From the NCBI RefSeq assembly GCF_030812785.1, contig NZ_JAUSTJ010000003.1:434001-498000 (forward strand): a stretch of 64,000 bases of DNA. Reading direction: 5' to 3'. This DNA comes from Sphingomonas kyeonggiensis (GTDB taxonomy: Bacteria; Pseudomonadota; Alphaproteobacteria; Sphingomonadales; Sphingomonadaceae). The notes under the pieces were generated by a model. It was not told the origin of the DNA, did no database searches, and was given only the letters and a program-made list of their open reading frames with translations. Position numbers and translations under genes: made by a program. Shown here piece by piece: positions 1 to 8,262 of the stretch (position 1 is its first letter; each line of letters begins with the position of its first letter).

Positions 1-51
1 GCCGGACCGGACGGCCCCGCCAGCGTAAGACCTGCAGAGAGGGTGTAGGGC

Positions 52-468
52 GTGCTACTGTCGCGGAAGGAAAATCTGCCCCTTCTCCTCATCGAGGACA
101 ACGCTGCCGTACGCCGGGGATTGCAGCTGCTGCTGCAGGGCAAGGGCTATCAGGTCCATTCCTTTGCCAATGCGGTGACAGCGCTGGCAGACCCCGCCTC
201 GGTGGAGACGGCGCATGTTGTGGTCGATTATTCGATGCCGGATTGCGACGGGATCGCGGCGCTGCAGACGCTGCGCGCGCGAGGCTGGCAAGGTATCGCC
301 ATCCTGATCACTGCATTCTTCTCGGAAGCCCTGCAGGCCGAGGCGATCCTGGCAGGTTTCGCGGCAGTGCTGCCCAAGCCGTTCCGAGACGACTCGCTGC
401 TGGAAGTGCTCGCCGAGGCAGTGCCGATCGAGGCCGAGTCGCAGATACAAGTCGCGGAAACTTCCTAG
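52..468 (+). CDS. Stand-alone response-regulator receiver protein
   Basis: Encodes 138 residues that are essentially one CheY-like receiver domain: an acidic pair near the N-terminus (IEDNAAVRRG), the phospho-acceptor Asp59 in VVDYSMPD, the conserved Thr in ITAF and the Lys in LPKPF. No DNA-binding or enzymatic output domain follows. The start is GTG at 52; no earlier in-frame start is available and GAGAGGG lies a short distance upstream. It lies 158 bp before a FixL/FixJ-like pair in the same orientation, and its sequence style is FixJ-like. It may therefore act as a phosphate sink or competitor in that phosphorelay, which is inference. The gene could begin slightly before the window edge, but the region 1-51 shows no coding signature. 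Confidence 0.8.
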   Translation: MLLSRKENLPLLLIEDNAAVRRGLQLLLQGKGYQVHSFANAVTALADPASVETAHVVVDYSMPDCDGIAALQTLRARGWQGIAILITAFFSEALQAEAILAGFAAVLPKPFRDDSLLEVLAEAVPIEAESQIQVAETS

Positions 469-478
469 ATCAGTCTCA

Positions 479-529
479 TTTCTGCACCGCGACGGCCCGA
501 TTTTTTCGTTTCCGTGATGTTTCTGCACC
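479..529. repeat. Direct repeat TTTCTGCACC x2 upstream of fixL-like gene
   Basis: TTTCTGCACC occurs at 479-488 and 520-529, 41 bp apart (close to four helical turns), in the 158-bp gap between the receiver gene and the sensor kinase. The spacing would place two bound proteins on one DNA face. No known operator family is recognised. Confidence 0.4.
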
Positions 530-626
530 ATTTCCGATGAATTTCTTCCATGCTATCGTCCCTCAACCTGAGCGATGAAGCAGATGCGCTATCACGCGCA
601 TCGCCATCGTCCGGGGGGAGATTGCG

Positions 627-2501
627 GTGGCCGATGCCCCTAGTTCATCGGCGCGCGACCTGGTTGCCGCCTGCGGGGTGGTGGTTGGCTCGGTCGCTGT
701 CGCCACGTTGCTGCGCTGGGCGCTCGCGCCCTGGCTGGGCGACTATGGACATTTCCTGCTCTACGCGGCGGCGGTGTTCGCCACCGGCTTCTTCGCCGGT
801 GCCGGCCCTGCGCTTGCCGCTGCGCTAGCCTCGGTCCTGGCGGTTACCCTGGCCGGCTGGGCGAGCGGCCAGATGGCGCTCTTCGAACGCATCGTCTTCC
901 TGCTCGCCTCCTCGGTCATCATCATCGTCGTGTCCTACATCATCCGCCTGCAGTGGCGGCTGCGCACCACCGAGCAGGTCGCCGAGCGCGGCGCCAGCCG
1001 GGCGGACGATCTCGCCGAGACGCTGAACCTGCTCATCGACGGCGCCGAGGGCTGCGCCATCTACATGCTCGATCCCCAGGGCCATGTGACGATCTGGAAC
1101 AAGGCAGCCGAGCGGATCCAGGGCTGGAGCGAGCGCGAGGTGGTGGGGCAGCATTGCTCGATCTTCTATCCGGATGTCGCGGTCGAGGTCGAAAAGCCGC
1201 AGCACGATCTCGACAAGGCGCGTGCCGAGGGCGGGCTGGAGGAAGAAGACTGGTGCGTCCGCAAGAACGGCTCAGAATTCCTCGCCCACATCATGCTGAC
1301 GCCGCTCTATGACGAGCGGGGCGCGCTGCGCGGCTTCGCCAAGGTGATCCGCGACGTGACCGAGCAGCGCGCGGCGGAACGGCACCTCCAGGCGAGCGCC
1401 TCGCAGTTCCGCTCGATCCTGGCGGCGGTGCCCGATGCGATGGTGGTGATCAACGAGGCGGGCAAGATCCTGTCGTTCTCCGCCGCGGCGGAGAAGATGT
1501 TCGGCATGCGCGAGGCGGATGTCATCGGCGCGAACGTCAGCTGCCTGATGCCCTCCCCGGACCGGGAGCGGCATGACGCGTATATCCGCCGCTACCTGAC
1601 GACGGGCGAGGCGCGGATGATCGGGGTCGGCGGCATCGTGCTGGGCCGGCGCCATGACGGGACGACCTTCCCGATGGACCTGTCGGTCGGCGAGGCAGTG
1701 GCCGAGGGCGGGCGCGTCTTCATCGGCTTCATCCGCGATCTCACCGAGAAGGTGGCGGACGAGGAGCGGATCGAGACGCTCCGATCCGAGCTCATCCATG
1801 CCTCGCGGGTCAGTGCGATGGGCACGATGGCATCGACGCTCGCGCATGAACTCAACCAGCCGATCACCGCGGTGGTCACCTTCGTGCGCGGCGCCCGGAA
1901 CCTGCTGCGGGAAGAGGATCCCGACAATCGCGACATGATCGAAGAGGGGCTCGACGAGGCCTTCGAGGAGGCGCTGCGCGCCGGCAGCATCGTCCGCCGG
2001 CTGCGCGAGTTCGTGGCGCGCGGCGAAGTCGAGAAGACGATCGAGTCGCTGGCCACCCTGGTCGAGGACGCGTCCGAGCTGGCCCTGATCGGGGCGCGGG
2101 AAAAGGGCGTGGAGGCAAGCTTCAGGCTGGATCCCGGCGCCGACAGCGTGCTGGTCGACCGGATCCAGATCCAGCAGGTGCTGATCAATCTGATGCGCAA
2201 TGCGATCGAGGCGATGGCCGGCTGGCCACGCCGCGCGCTCACCGTTTCCACCGCGCCCGACGAGGCCGGGTTCGTCCGCGTTACCGTTGCCGATACCGGC
2301 CCCGGCGTGTCGGCGGAGATCGTCGAGAACCTGTTCCGCGCCTTCCACAGCACCAAGCTGACCGGAATGGGGCTCGGGCTCTCGATCTGCCGGACGATCG
2401 TGGAGGCCAATGGCGGCCGCATCTGGATGGAGCCCGCCCTGGATGGCGGTGCCCGCTTCATATTCACCTTGGTTCGTGCTGACACGGAGGCCCTGGAATG
2501 A
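627..2501 (+). CDS. fixL: FixL-like PAS/PAS sensor histidine kinase
   Basis: A 624-residue membrane-anchored histidine kinase that would phosphorylate the FixJ-like partner encoded next. An N-terminal block of about four hydrophobic segments (residues 10-110) is followed by PAS1 (about 135-255), PAS2 (about 260-375), the H-box with His407 in LAHELNQP, and a HATPase domain (about 510-620) with N, G1 and G2 motifs (LMRNAIEAM, DTGPGVS, GMGLGLS). PAS2 closely resembles the heme PAS of FixL. It keeps the proximal His (His316, RHDAY), but the position matching Bradyrhizobium Arg220 is Gly336. The start is GTG at 627, preceded by GGGGGGAG. The stop overlaps the next start by 4 bp (ATGA). Oxygen sensing is plausible but unproven. 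Confidence 0.85.
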   Translation: MADAPSSSARDLVAACGVVVGSVAVATLLRWALAPWLGDYGHFLLYAAAVFATGFFAGAGPALAAALASVLAVTLAGWASGQMALFERIVFLLASSVIIIVVSYIIRLQWRLRTTEQVAERGASRADDLAETLNLLIDGAEGCAIYMLDPQGHVTIWNKAAERIQGWSEREVVGQHCSIFYPDVAVEVEKPQHDLDKARAEGGLEEEDWCVRKNGSEFLAHIMLTPLYDERGALRGFAKVIRDVTEQRAAERHLQASASQFRSILAAVPDAMVVINEAGKILSFSAAAEKMFGMREADVIGANVSCLMPSPDRERHDAYIRRYLTTGEARMIGVGGIVLGRRHDGTTFPMDLSVGEAVAEGGRVFIGFIRDLTEKVADEERIETLRSELIHASRVSAMGTMASTLAHELNQPITAVVTFVRGARNLLREEDPDNRDMIEEGLDEAFEEALRAGSIVRRLREFVARGEVEKTIESLATLVEDASELALIGAREKGVEASFRLDPGADSVLVDRIQIQQVLINLMRNAIEAMAGWPRRALTVSTAPDEAGFVRVTVADTGPGVSAEIVENLFRAFHSTKLTGMGLGLSICRTIVEANGGRIWMEPALDGGARFIFTLVRADTEALE

Positions 2502-3145
2502 ATGACAAGCCGTTGGTCCACGTCATCGACGACGAGGAGAGCGTGCGCCGTGGCGCGAAATTCTTCCTGACCACCACGGGCTATGCCGTGCGCACCTGGT
2601 CGTCGGGCATCGCCTTCCTGAAGGAGGTCCGCCACGCCGAGCCGGGCTGCGTGCTGCTCGACATCCGCATGCCCGAGATGGACGGGCTGGAAGTGCAGCA
2701 GCGGCTCAATGCCCGCGGCGTGACGATGCCGGTCATCGTGCTGACCGGGCACGGCGACGTGTCGGTGGCGGTGAAGGCGATGAAGGCGGGGGCAGTCGAT
2801 TTCCTCGAGAAGCCCTTCGACACCGACGCGCTGCAGGATGCGATCGACCGGGCCTTTGCCAGGGTCGCCGCCGGCAAGGAATATAGCGCGCGCGTCGCCG
2901 AGGCCGGGGTGGTGCTCGGCGTGCTGAGCTGCCGCGAGCGCGAGGTGCTCGAGGGCCTGGCGCGGGGGCTGCCCAACAAGACGATCGCCTACGACCTGGG
3001 CATCAGCTCGCGCACCGTCGAGGTGCACCGTGCCAACATCATGGCCAAGCTCCACGCCCGCAGCCTGTCCGACGCGCTGCGGATCGCCTTCGCGGCGGGG
3101 ATGGGCCAGGGGCGCGCTGCGTTTCCGGCGGCGCCGGGGCAGTAG
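2498..3145 (+). CDS. fixJ: FixJ-like LuxR-family response regulator
   Basis: A 215-residue transcription factor with an N-terminal receiver domain (Asp55 in LLDIRMPEMDG, Thr in VLTGHGD, Lys in LEKPF) and a C-terminal LuxR-type helix-turn-helix (about 145-205; LSCREREVLEGLARG, SSRTVEVHRANIMAKL). The order and length match FixJ/FixK-activating regulators. Translation is coupled to the kinase gene through an ATGA overlap at 2498-2501, so the two form one operon. Targets cannot be read from the window; no FixK or nitrogen-fixation gene is nearby, so the name denotes family, not process. Confidence 0.88.
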   Translation: MNDKPLVHVIDDEESVRRGAKFFLTTTGYAVRTWSSGIAFLKEVRHAEPGCVLLDIRMPEMDGLEVQQRLNARGVTMPVIVLTGHGDVSVAVKAMKAGAVDFLEKPFDTDALQDAIDRAFARVAAGKEYSARVAEAGVVLGVLSCREREVLEGLARGLPNKTIAYDLGISSRTVEVHRANIMAKLHARSLSDALRIAFAAGMGQGRAAFPAAPGQ

Positions 3146-3475
3146 GACCGGCGCAGTCTCTACATTCAGATACAAGGTGTTCCCCGGCGAAAGCCGGTGC
3201 CCAGGGTCACAAGCGCACCCGCTCGGATCATCTCCTGCGGCGATCCCTGGAGATGCATGTTCAACCTGGCATTAGGCAGAGCAACCCTGGGCCCCGGCTT
3301 TCGCCGGGGAACTGAAAAGCCGCATATCGATAAGCGCTGGCGGCGCCTGCCGCCGCGCAATTCCCGCGGAACCCCGCTCCCGCGAATCCAATGCGTCAGG
3401 TTACGGAGAGCGAGTTTAACCCGACGTCAACCGCCTTTGAGGGAAAAGGAACCGTTCTGGCGGGAGTTTCTTATC
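3146..3475. other. 330-bp intergenic region with inverted-repeat element
   Basis: No coding sequence is supported here. The left half is taken up by the REP/BIME-like element described separately. The right half leads to the Shine-Dalgarno sequence (GGGAG, 3462-3466) of the small secreted protein. No clear promoter motif is visible. Confidence 0.6.
3179..3312. repeat. REP/BIME-like long inverted repeat
   Basis: Two 29-bp arms, 3179-3207 and 3284-3312, are reverse complements with a single mismatch. Each carries the core TTCCCCGGCGAAAGCCGG and an outer CCCAGGGT block. The 76-bp centre contains a smaller inverted pair (CATCTCC / GGAGATG). From memory, the GGCGAAAGCCGG core recurs between genes in sphingomonad genomes. 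Only this copy is seen in the window. Confidence 0.7.
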
Positions 3476-3919
3476 ATGCAGTACAACAACAGCGTTTCTT
3501 CCTTCGTGCGCCGTGCCGGCGCGGTCGCTGCCTTCGGCGCGATGCTCGCAGTGGCACCGACGGCCTTTGCCGACACCACGCAGGATGGCTATCGCCTGAC
3601 GGTTTCGGGTTATGTCCCCGTGGTTTGCCGCGCGAACCTCGACACCATGGTTGCCCCGTCGGGCGGCAACCAGGTCGATCTCGGCACGCTTCACGAGTTC
3701 TGCAACAGCGCGAACGGCTACAAGGTCACGGTCGATCACTCGCCCGAGCTGGCCGGCGCGACTCTGATGATCGACGGCAATGCCGTGCGCCTTTCGGATG
3801 CCGGCTCGACCGTGATTTCGGGTGCCTCGCAGCCGGGTATCGCGGCGCACAAGGTGTCGCTGGTCACTGAGAACGGCCAGGCCAACGGCACCCTGTCGAT
3901 CCGCGTCACCGCGCTCTGA
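3476..3919 (+). CDS. Small secreted pilin-like protein (spore-coat-U style)
   Basis: 147 residues with a clear Sec signal peptide (cleavage after about Ala32, APTAFA). The mature part has two cysteines (Cys51, Cys76) and a V-D-L-G strand between them, followed by a YKVTVDHSP strand. That pattern matches the subunits encoded by the neighbouring minus-strand pilus genes (Cys, DLG, Cys, SVDA). It therefore looks like an orphan or accessory pilus subunit, although it is only about three quarters of their length. The start at 3476 is chosen for the GGGAG nine bases upstream and the signal peptide directly after it; the longer reading frame upstream runs through the inverted repeat. It converges with the terminal pilus subunit gene, 16 bp apart. 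Confidence 0.75.
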   Translation: MQYNNSVSSFVRRAGAVAAFGAMLAVAPTAFADTTQDGYRLTVSGYVPVVCRANLDTMVAPSGGNQVDLGTLHEFCNSANGYKVTVDHSPELAGATLMIDGNAVRLSDAGSTVISGASQPGIAAHKVSLVTENGQANGTLSIRVTAL

Positions 3920-3938
3920 TCCGGCTCTAGCTGGATCA
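3917..3938. terminator. Convergent-gene hairpin built from both stop codons
   Basis: A 10-bp inverted repeat with a 2-nt loop (one G-T pair) occupies the whole gap between two convergent genes. The left arm begins with the TGA of the plus-strand gene and the right arm ends with the reverse TGA of the minus-strand gene. There is no T-run, so efficient intrinsic termination is uncertain. Confidence 0.35.
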
Positions 3939-4943
3939 GGAGCAGATCGTCCCCGGCGTACCCGCGGCAAGCGGGGAGATGGTGACGGTCAAGATGTCCT
4001 GGTAAACGGAGGCCGGCGTTCGCGTCTGGCCTCCTTCCAGCAACCGTACTTCCAGGGGCAGCAATATGCCCTGGTTCGGCGGCGACCCGGCCAGGCCGGC
4101 ACGCGTGCAGGTCTTGGTTATCGGCGTCGTGTTCGTCGGGTTGCGCGTCTGCGCGACAAAGGTCGCCGAATAGCCGAGCGACTGGGTGGGGTTCGTCGGA
4201 TTGCCGCCGGAGAAGGTCATCCGGTAGTTGTTCTGCGACGTCATCTGGATCGAATAGGGGCCCGAGCTCGCGACGCGCACGAAGCCGGTGCGGATGATCG
4301 GCGTGGTCGTCACATCGGTATCGGTCTTGTCGCCTACTTCCCCGAAATCGAGCGCAGGCCCGGCATAGCTGGCCTGCAGCGCACTCAGCACATTGACGTT
4401 GATGTGGATCGCGCTGACCAGCTTGGTCGGCGTGACGACATCGGCCATGCCGCCCGTGCCGTTGCAGACATAGAGGATGTCGAAGTCGATCGGCAGGCCG
4501 GCCGACAGGTCGACATTGGCCGGCACGGTGACGACCAGGTTGAAGGGCGTCGACTGGTCCGGCTGCGAGGCACCTCCGAAATTATAGTTGATCTCGCCCG
4601 CCGACTGCGAGTTGATCGTCGGGTGGCCCATGGTGTTGCCCTCTGTGTAGAGGATGCTCGTGCCGTTGTAGAGAATCTGGTAGTTGGGCGTGCCCACCGG
4701 CTTGATCAGCACGAAATTGACCGTCTGGGTCTTGGCCGCACCGGTGCCGAACCGCGTCAGGATCAGCGGAATGGTCACCTGGGTCAGCCCGCTCGGCGAG
4801 AAGGGGTCATAGGTGATCGTCGGCGAGGCGAGCGCCTGGCCGGATACGCCGCAGGTCCCCTTTCCCTGTGCCCAGGCTGGCGCGGCTTCGGCGACGCAGA
4901 GGACGCCGCAGACAGCTGCGATCAGCTTTAGCTTCTTGCTCAT
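3936..4943 (-). CDS. Terminal/tip-type subunit of archaic chaperone-usher pilus
   Basis: 335 residues with a signal peptide (residues 1-25, ending AAPAWAQ) and a secreted two-part body. The second half repeats the organisation of the smaller subunits (LDFGEVG strand, SGPYSIQMTSQNNYRM, final ILTVTISP strand with C-terminal Cys). Being last in the operon, after the usher, and about twice subunit length, it matches the position of CsuE, the tip adhesin of Acinetobacter Csu pili. Its start overlaps the usher stop by 4 bp (ATGA), so translation is coupled. The adhesin role is inferred from position and architecture. Confidence 0.72.
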   Translation of the reverse strand: MSKKLKLIAAVCGVLCVAEAAPAWAQGKGTCGVSGQALASPTITYDPFSPSGLTQVTIPLILTRFGTGAAKTQTVNFVLIKPVGTPNYQILYNGTSILYTEGNTMGHPTINSQSAGEINYNFGGASQPDQSTPFNLVVTVPANVDLSAGLPIDFDILYVCNGTGGMADVVTPTKLVSAIHINVNVLSALQASYAGPALDFGEVGDKTDTDVTTTPIIRTGFVRVASSGPYSIQMTSQNNYRMTFSGGNPTNPTQSLGYSATFVAQTRNPTNTTPITKTCTRAGLAGSPPNQGILLPLEVRLLEGGQTRTPASVYQDILTVTISPLAAGTPGTICS

Positions 4944-7498
4944 TGCTTGGTCCCGTCCTTCGCTGCAGGCGTGAGCTCGCCAAGGCGCACGACGCCTTCG
5001 GCACTCTCCGCGATATCAATGACAAAGCTGCTCTTCTCGGTATCGAGCATGTCGATCCGCCAGCGCCCGGCAGCCAGGCCGGTGGCGGCGAAGCGGCCCT
5101 CGCGGTTGGTGAACACCACGACGGGTTCACGCTCCGGATGCGCCAGCTCGGTCGCCTTGCCGGTGACCAGCGAGACCGGATCGCCGTTGCGATCGGTCAT
5201 CCGGCCCATCGCGGTCAGGTTGTAGCCCGAGCCGACCTCGAGCCGGTATCCGCTGCGATAGGGCGGGAAGAGGCGATAGGCGCCCTGGCCCAGGTCATAG
5301 CCCGCCGGCGCGTTCGGCGAGTCGATCTTGACCGTGCGCTCGGCATAGGAGCTGAGGCTCGGCTGCAGGGCGGTGCCCAGCGCTCCGGTCGAGGCGACAT
5401 AGCCGAACTCGGTCGGGTCGACGCGGATATTGGCGCCCTTCAGGCTGTCATGGCCCTTCACCACCGCGAAGCTGTCATAGATCGGCCGGCCGATGGTCAG
5501 CGCGCCATCGGCCAGGGCGACCGCGGTGCCGAAGCGGAACGAAGTGCGCTGCCCGGTCGAGCGGCCGAAATCGTCGTCGAACGTGCCGAAATGGCTGAAG
5601 CCCAGGTCGGCGCGGTTGCTGACATAGTTGCCGGCGGCACTGATGCCCGCGCCGTTGCGGTCGCGCTCGATATCGGCCGCGAGGTTGTAGGAGCCGACGC
5701 CCTGGCCGTGCATCATGTTGTACGACAGGCGCGCCCGCTCGGTCCGCGTGTCGTAATCGGCGCGCAGGTTCGAATAGCGGCCGAGGCGCAGCGTCAGGCT
5801 GACCAGCCCGCCCAGCCCCTTGCGGACATTGTCGCGCTCGTAGCGCAGGTCGCCGGTCATGGTCAGGCGGTCGTTTATCCGCCAGCCCATGGTGGCGCGC
5901 GCGGTATAAAGGTCGCGCTGGCTGTCGCGGCCGCGCGAATAGCGCCCGTCGATGCCGCCATAGATATAATCGGTGAAGGTGTGCGAATAGCCGCCCCCGG
6001 CTTCCCAGGCGAAGGGGTTGCGGGGGATCACCGTGCCGATCGGGCCGAAATTCCGGCTGCGGCTCTCGAAGAACAGCGTGATGGAGTCCGAGCGGCCATT
6101 GGGGCGCTGGATCAGCCGCTGGAAGGTGGCCAGCGCCGCGCGCCCCGCCCCGATGCCGTCGATCTGCGAGAGCGAGAAGCTGCCGGAGAAGGTGCCGAGC
6201 TTGGTGCCCCACACCGCTTCCACGCCACCCATCACCACTCGGCTGTCGGCCTGGATATTGGCGCCCAGGGTGAGCGCGTCGCTCATGCCGTGGCGGAAGA
6301 AGGCGGAGGCCGCGGGCTTGCTGGTGTAGTTGGGGCCATAGGCCTGGAGTGGCGCCATCACGCCGGCATAAAGGCCGAACTCGCTCAGCCCCGACGCCAG
6401 CTGCGACTGGTCGAGGAAGACGTTGAAGCGCAGGACCTCGCTGCGGCCGGTATCGTCGAGGATGTTCAGGCGGATGTCGTTCGCGCCCTGGGTGAAGGGG
6501 AAGTCGCGCAGGTTGTAGGTGCCCGGCGCCAGCTGGAGCCGGCGCACCAGCTCGCCATTGACGTACACCTCGACCGTCGACGAGCGGGTGAGCTGGAAGC
6601 TGCGGTCGCCACGCGGCCGCACGATCTCCTGCGGCTGCAGCACGCTGTACGAGCGGAACACCGACAGGCCGGCGATGTCGGGCACCGACTGGAAGCCGCG
6701 CGTCACCGGCTGGAGGTCGCCCAGCGTCCAGCGGACCAGCCGCTTCTGGTCGTCATAGACCAGGCGCGAGCCGAGGCGCTGGAAATCGGTGCCGTTGCTG
6801 CCGGGCTGCCAGATCGCCTGGCTCTCGATCACGGCGCCCAGCGCCCGGGCCGCGCCGTCGAGGAACAGGACCGGGGACTGGACGCCCTTGTCCGGCCCGC
6901 TCCACAGATAATCGACATTGCCGCGGACGTTGAGATAGGCGCTGAACTCGGCCGGCTTCACATAGGTGCCGACGCGGTCGCGCTCGAGCGGGCTGACCAG
7001 CACCGTGCGGCTCGCGCGGCGCTCGCTGGCGATGTCGATCGCGATCGCCAGCTGCTGCGGATCGTAGCGAAGCTGGATGCCCGAGTCGCGGAACGCCTCC
7101 GGTCCGATTGCCGTCTTGCCCGCGAAGCTTGCCTGCAGGTTCCGCAGCACCTCGGGATCGAGCACGTTGGAGAGCAGGTCCATCAGCCGCCGCGACGAGA
7201 ACTCGATCGAGTCGTCGGGCTGGATGGTGATGACCACGTCGCCGAGATAGACCGGCCCGTCCTTGGCCGCGACGGTCAGCGTCACCGGCTTGCCGGTCGG
7301 GTTGATCCGGGCCTGGGGTTCGCTGCCGCTGGAGGTCGGCTTCGGCAGCACGATGTGCCGTTCCTGCTCCTGCGTGGTCTGCTTGTCCTCGTCGGCGGCG
7401 CGGGCGACGGGCGACAGGGCCAGGGGTGCGCAGCCCGCCAGGAGGGCGAGTGCCGCGCAGCGCAGGGAGCGCTTAGCCTTCGGGCGTGAATTGGGCAT
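4940..7498 (-). CDS. Outer-membrane usher (CsuD-like, archaic clade)
   Basis: 852 residues; the pore that receives chaperone-subunit complexes and secretes the pilus. A signal peptide (LLAGCAPLALSPVARA) is followed by an N-terminal periplasmic region, a long amphipathic beta-barrel rich in paired aromatic strands, and a C-terminal beta-sandwich ending in an SFVIDIAESAEGVVRLGEL region. Usher hallmarks include the FLDQSQLASGLSEFGLYAG barrel-entry strand and the PVTRGFQSVPDIAGLSVFRS region. The start at 7498 is preferred because GAAGG lies just upstream; a longer reading frame to 7561 would run deep into the chaperone gene. It overlaps the chaperone 3' end by 26 bp. Confidence 0.9.
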   Translation of the reverse strand: MPNSRPKAKRSLRCAALALLAGCAPLALSPVARAADEDKQTTQEQERHIVLPKPTSSGSEPQARINPTGKPVTLTVAAKDGPVYLGDVVITIQPDDSIEFSSRRLMDLLSNVLDPEVLRNLQASFAGKTAIGPEAFRDSGIQLRYDPQQLAIAIDIASERRASRTVLVSPLERDRVGTYVKPAEFSAYLNVRGNVDYLWSGPDKGVQSPVLFLDGAARALGAVIESQAIWQPGSNGTDFQRLGSRLVYDDQKRLVRWTLGDLQPVTRGFQSVPDIAGLSVFRSYSVLQPQEIVRPRGDRSFQLTRSSTVEVYVNGELVRRLQLAPGTYNLRDFPFTQGANDIRLNILDDTGRSEVLRFNVFLDQSQLASGLSEFGLYAGVMAPLQAYGPNYTSKPAASAFFRHGMSDALTLGANIQADSRVVMGGVEAVWGTKLGTFSGSFSLSQIDGIGAGRAALATFQRLIQRPNGRSDSITLFFESRSRNFGPIGTVIPRNPFAWEAGGGYSHTFTDYIYGGIDGRYSRGRDSQRDLYTARATMGWRINDRLTMTGDLRYERDNVRKGLGGLVSLTLRLGRYSNLRADYDTRTERARLSYNMMHGQGVGSYNLAADIERDRNGAGISAAGNYVSNRADLGFSHFGTFDDDFGRSTGQRTSFRFGTAVALADGALTIGRPIYDSFAVVKGHDSLKGANIRVDPTEFGYVASTGALGTALQPSLSSYAERTVKIDSPNAPAGYDLGQGAYRLFPPYRSGYRLEVGSGYNLTAMGRMTDRNGDPVSLVTGKATELAHPEREPVVVFTNREGRFAATGLAAGRWRIDMLDTEKSSFVIDIAESAEGVVRLGELTPAAKDGTKQ

Positions 7499-8231
7499 CG
7501 ATCGTGCCTTCACTGGTGGGAAGCTGGACGGGGATGAGCAGCCGACGGGTTTGCCCCGCACCGACCAGGCCGAAGCCTACGGTTTGCTGGATTTCCGGCC
7601 CGGCGAGCGTGCGGCGGAAGACTTCCTTGCCGCTGCGGTCGCGCTCGACGATCCGCAGCCGGCCCTTGGAGAGATAGCCATGCGCCGGGCTGTCGTTGCT
7701 CAGCGTGATCGCCGCTACCGGCTGGCCCTTCTCATCGCGCGCGACCTCGCTCTGCGTGATCTTGAGCTGCGCCTTGGCGCCCGCCGGCTTCACGCTCACC
7801 AGCACCTGGAAATTGTACAGGATCTGGATCGCGGACTGGCCCTGGGGCAGCTGCACCGGCAGCTGGGCGACGGTGACGTAATAATGCTTGCTGCGCGCCA
7901 GCGCCGGATCGCCGATATATTGCACGCGGAAGGACTGGGTCTGGCCCGGCTGGATGATCGCCTGGGGCGGGAAGATCAGCAGGTCGCCCGAATCCTTGCC
8001 GGTGCCGTGCAGCCCGGCCTGGTCGAAGGTCAGCTCCTCGACGCGCAGCTCGACGGGAAGCGGCTGGGTGAAGGTGTTCTCCACCGTGATCGTCTGGCTC
8101 ATCCCGCTGCCGGTGGTGGACAGGTCGATCACCACGGGCTGCACGGTCTCCGCTTTCACCTGCGGACTGCTCGCGAGCATTGCGGCGGCGAGCACCGTGC
8201 CGAGAGCGAGACCATGGATCCACTTCTTCAT
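7473..8231 (-). CDS. Periplasmic pilus chaperone (CsuC/PapD-like)
   Basis: 252 residues: a signal peptide (1-27, ending SPQVKA) and two immunoglobulin-like domains joined near residue 145. Domain 1 holds the subunit-capping strand region (SAIQILYNFQVLVSVKP) and an FPPQAIIQPGQTQSFRVQYIG strand typical of pilus chaperones. It donates a strand to folding subunits and delivers them to the usher. AGGAG lies eight bases before ATG 8231. It sits between the subunit genes and the usher, as in csu operons. Confidence 0.9.
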   Translation of the reverse strand: MKKWIHGLALGTVLAAAMLASSPQVKAETVQPVVIDLSTTGSGMSQTITVENTFTQPLPVELRVEELTFDQAGLHGTGKDSGDLLIFPPQAIIQPGQTQSFRVQYIGDPALARSKHYYVTVAQLPVQLPQGQSAIQILYNFQVLVSVKPAGAKAQLKITQSEVARDEKGQPVAAITLSNDSPAHGYLSKGRLRIVERDRSGKEVFRRTLAGPEIQQTVGFGLVGAGQTRRLLIPVQLPTSEGTIDAQFTPEG

Positions 8232-8262
8232 CTGGGTTTCTCCTGGGAACGGGAGCGGAGCC

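Noticed and set aside
4868..7489. 873-codon plus-strand frame opposite the usher gene
   Set aside because: Length equals the usher frame by mirror codon bias; composition is non-protein-like while the opposite strand gives a clear usher with signal peptide.
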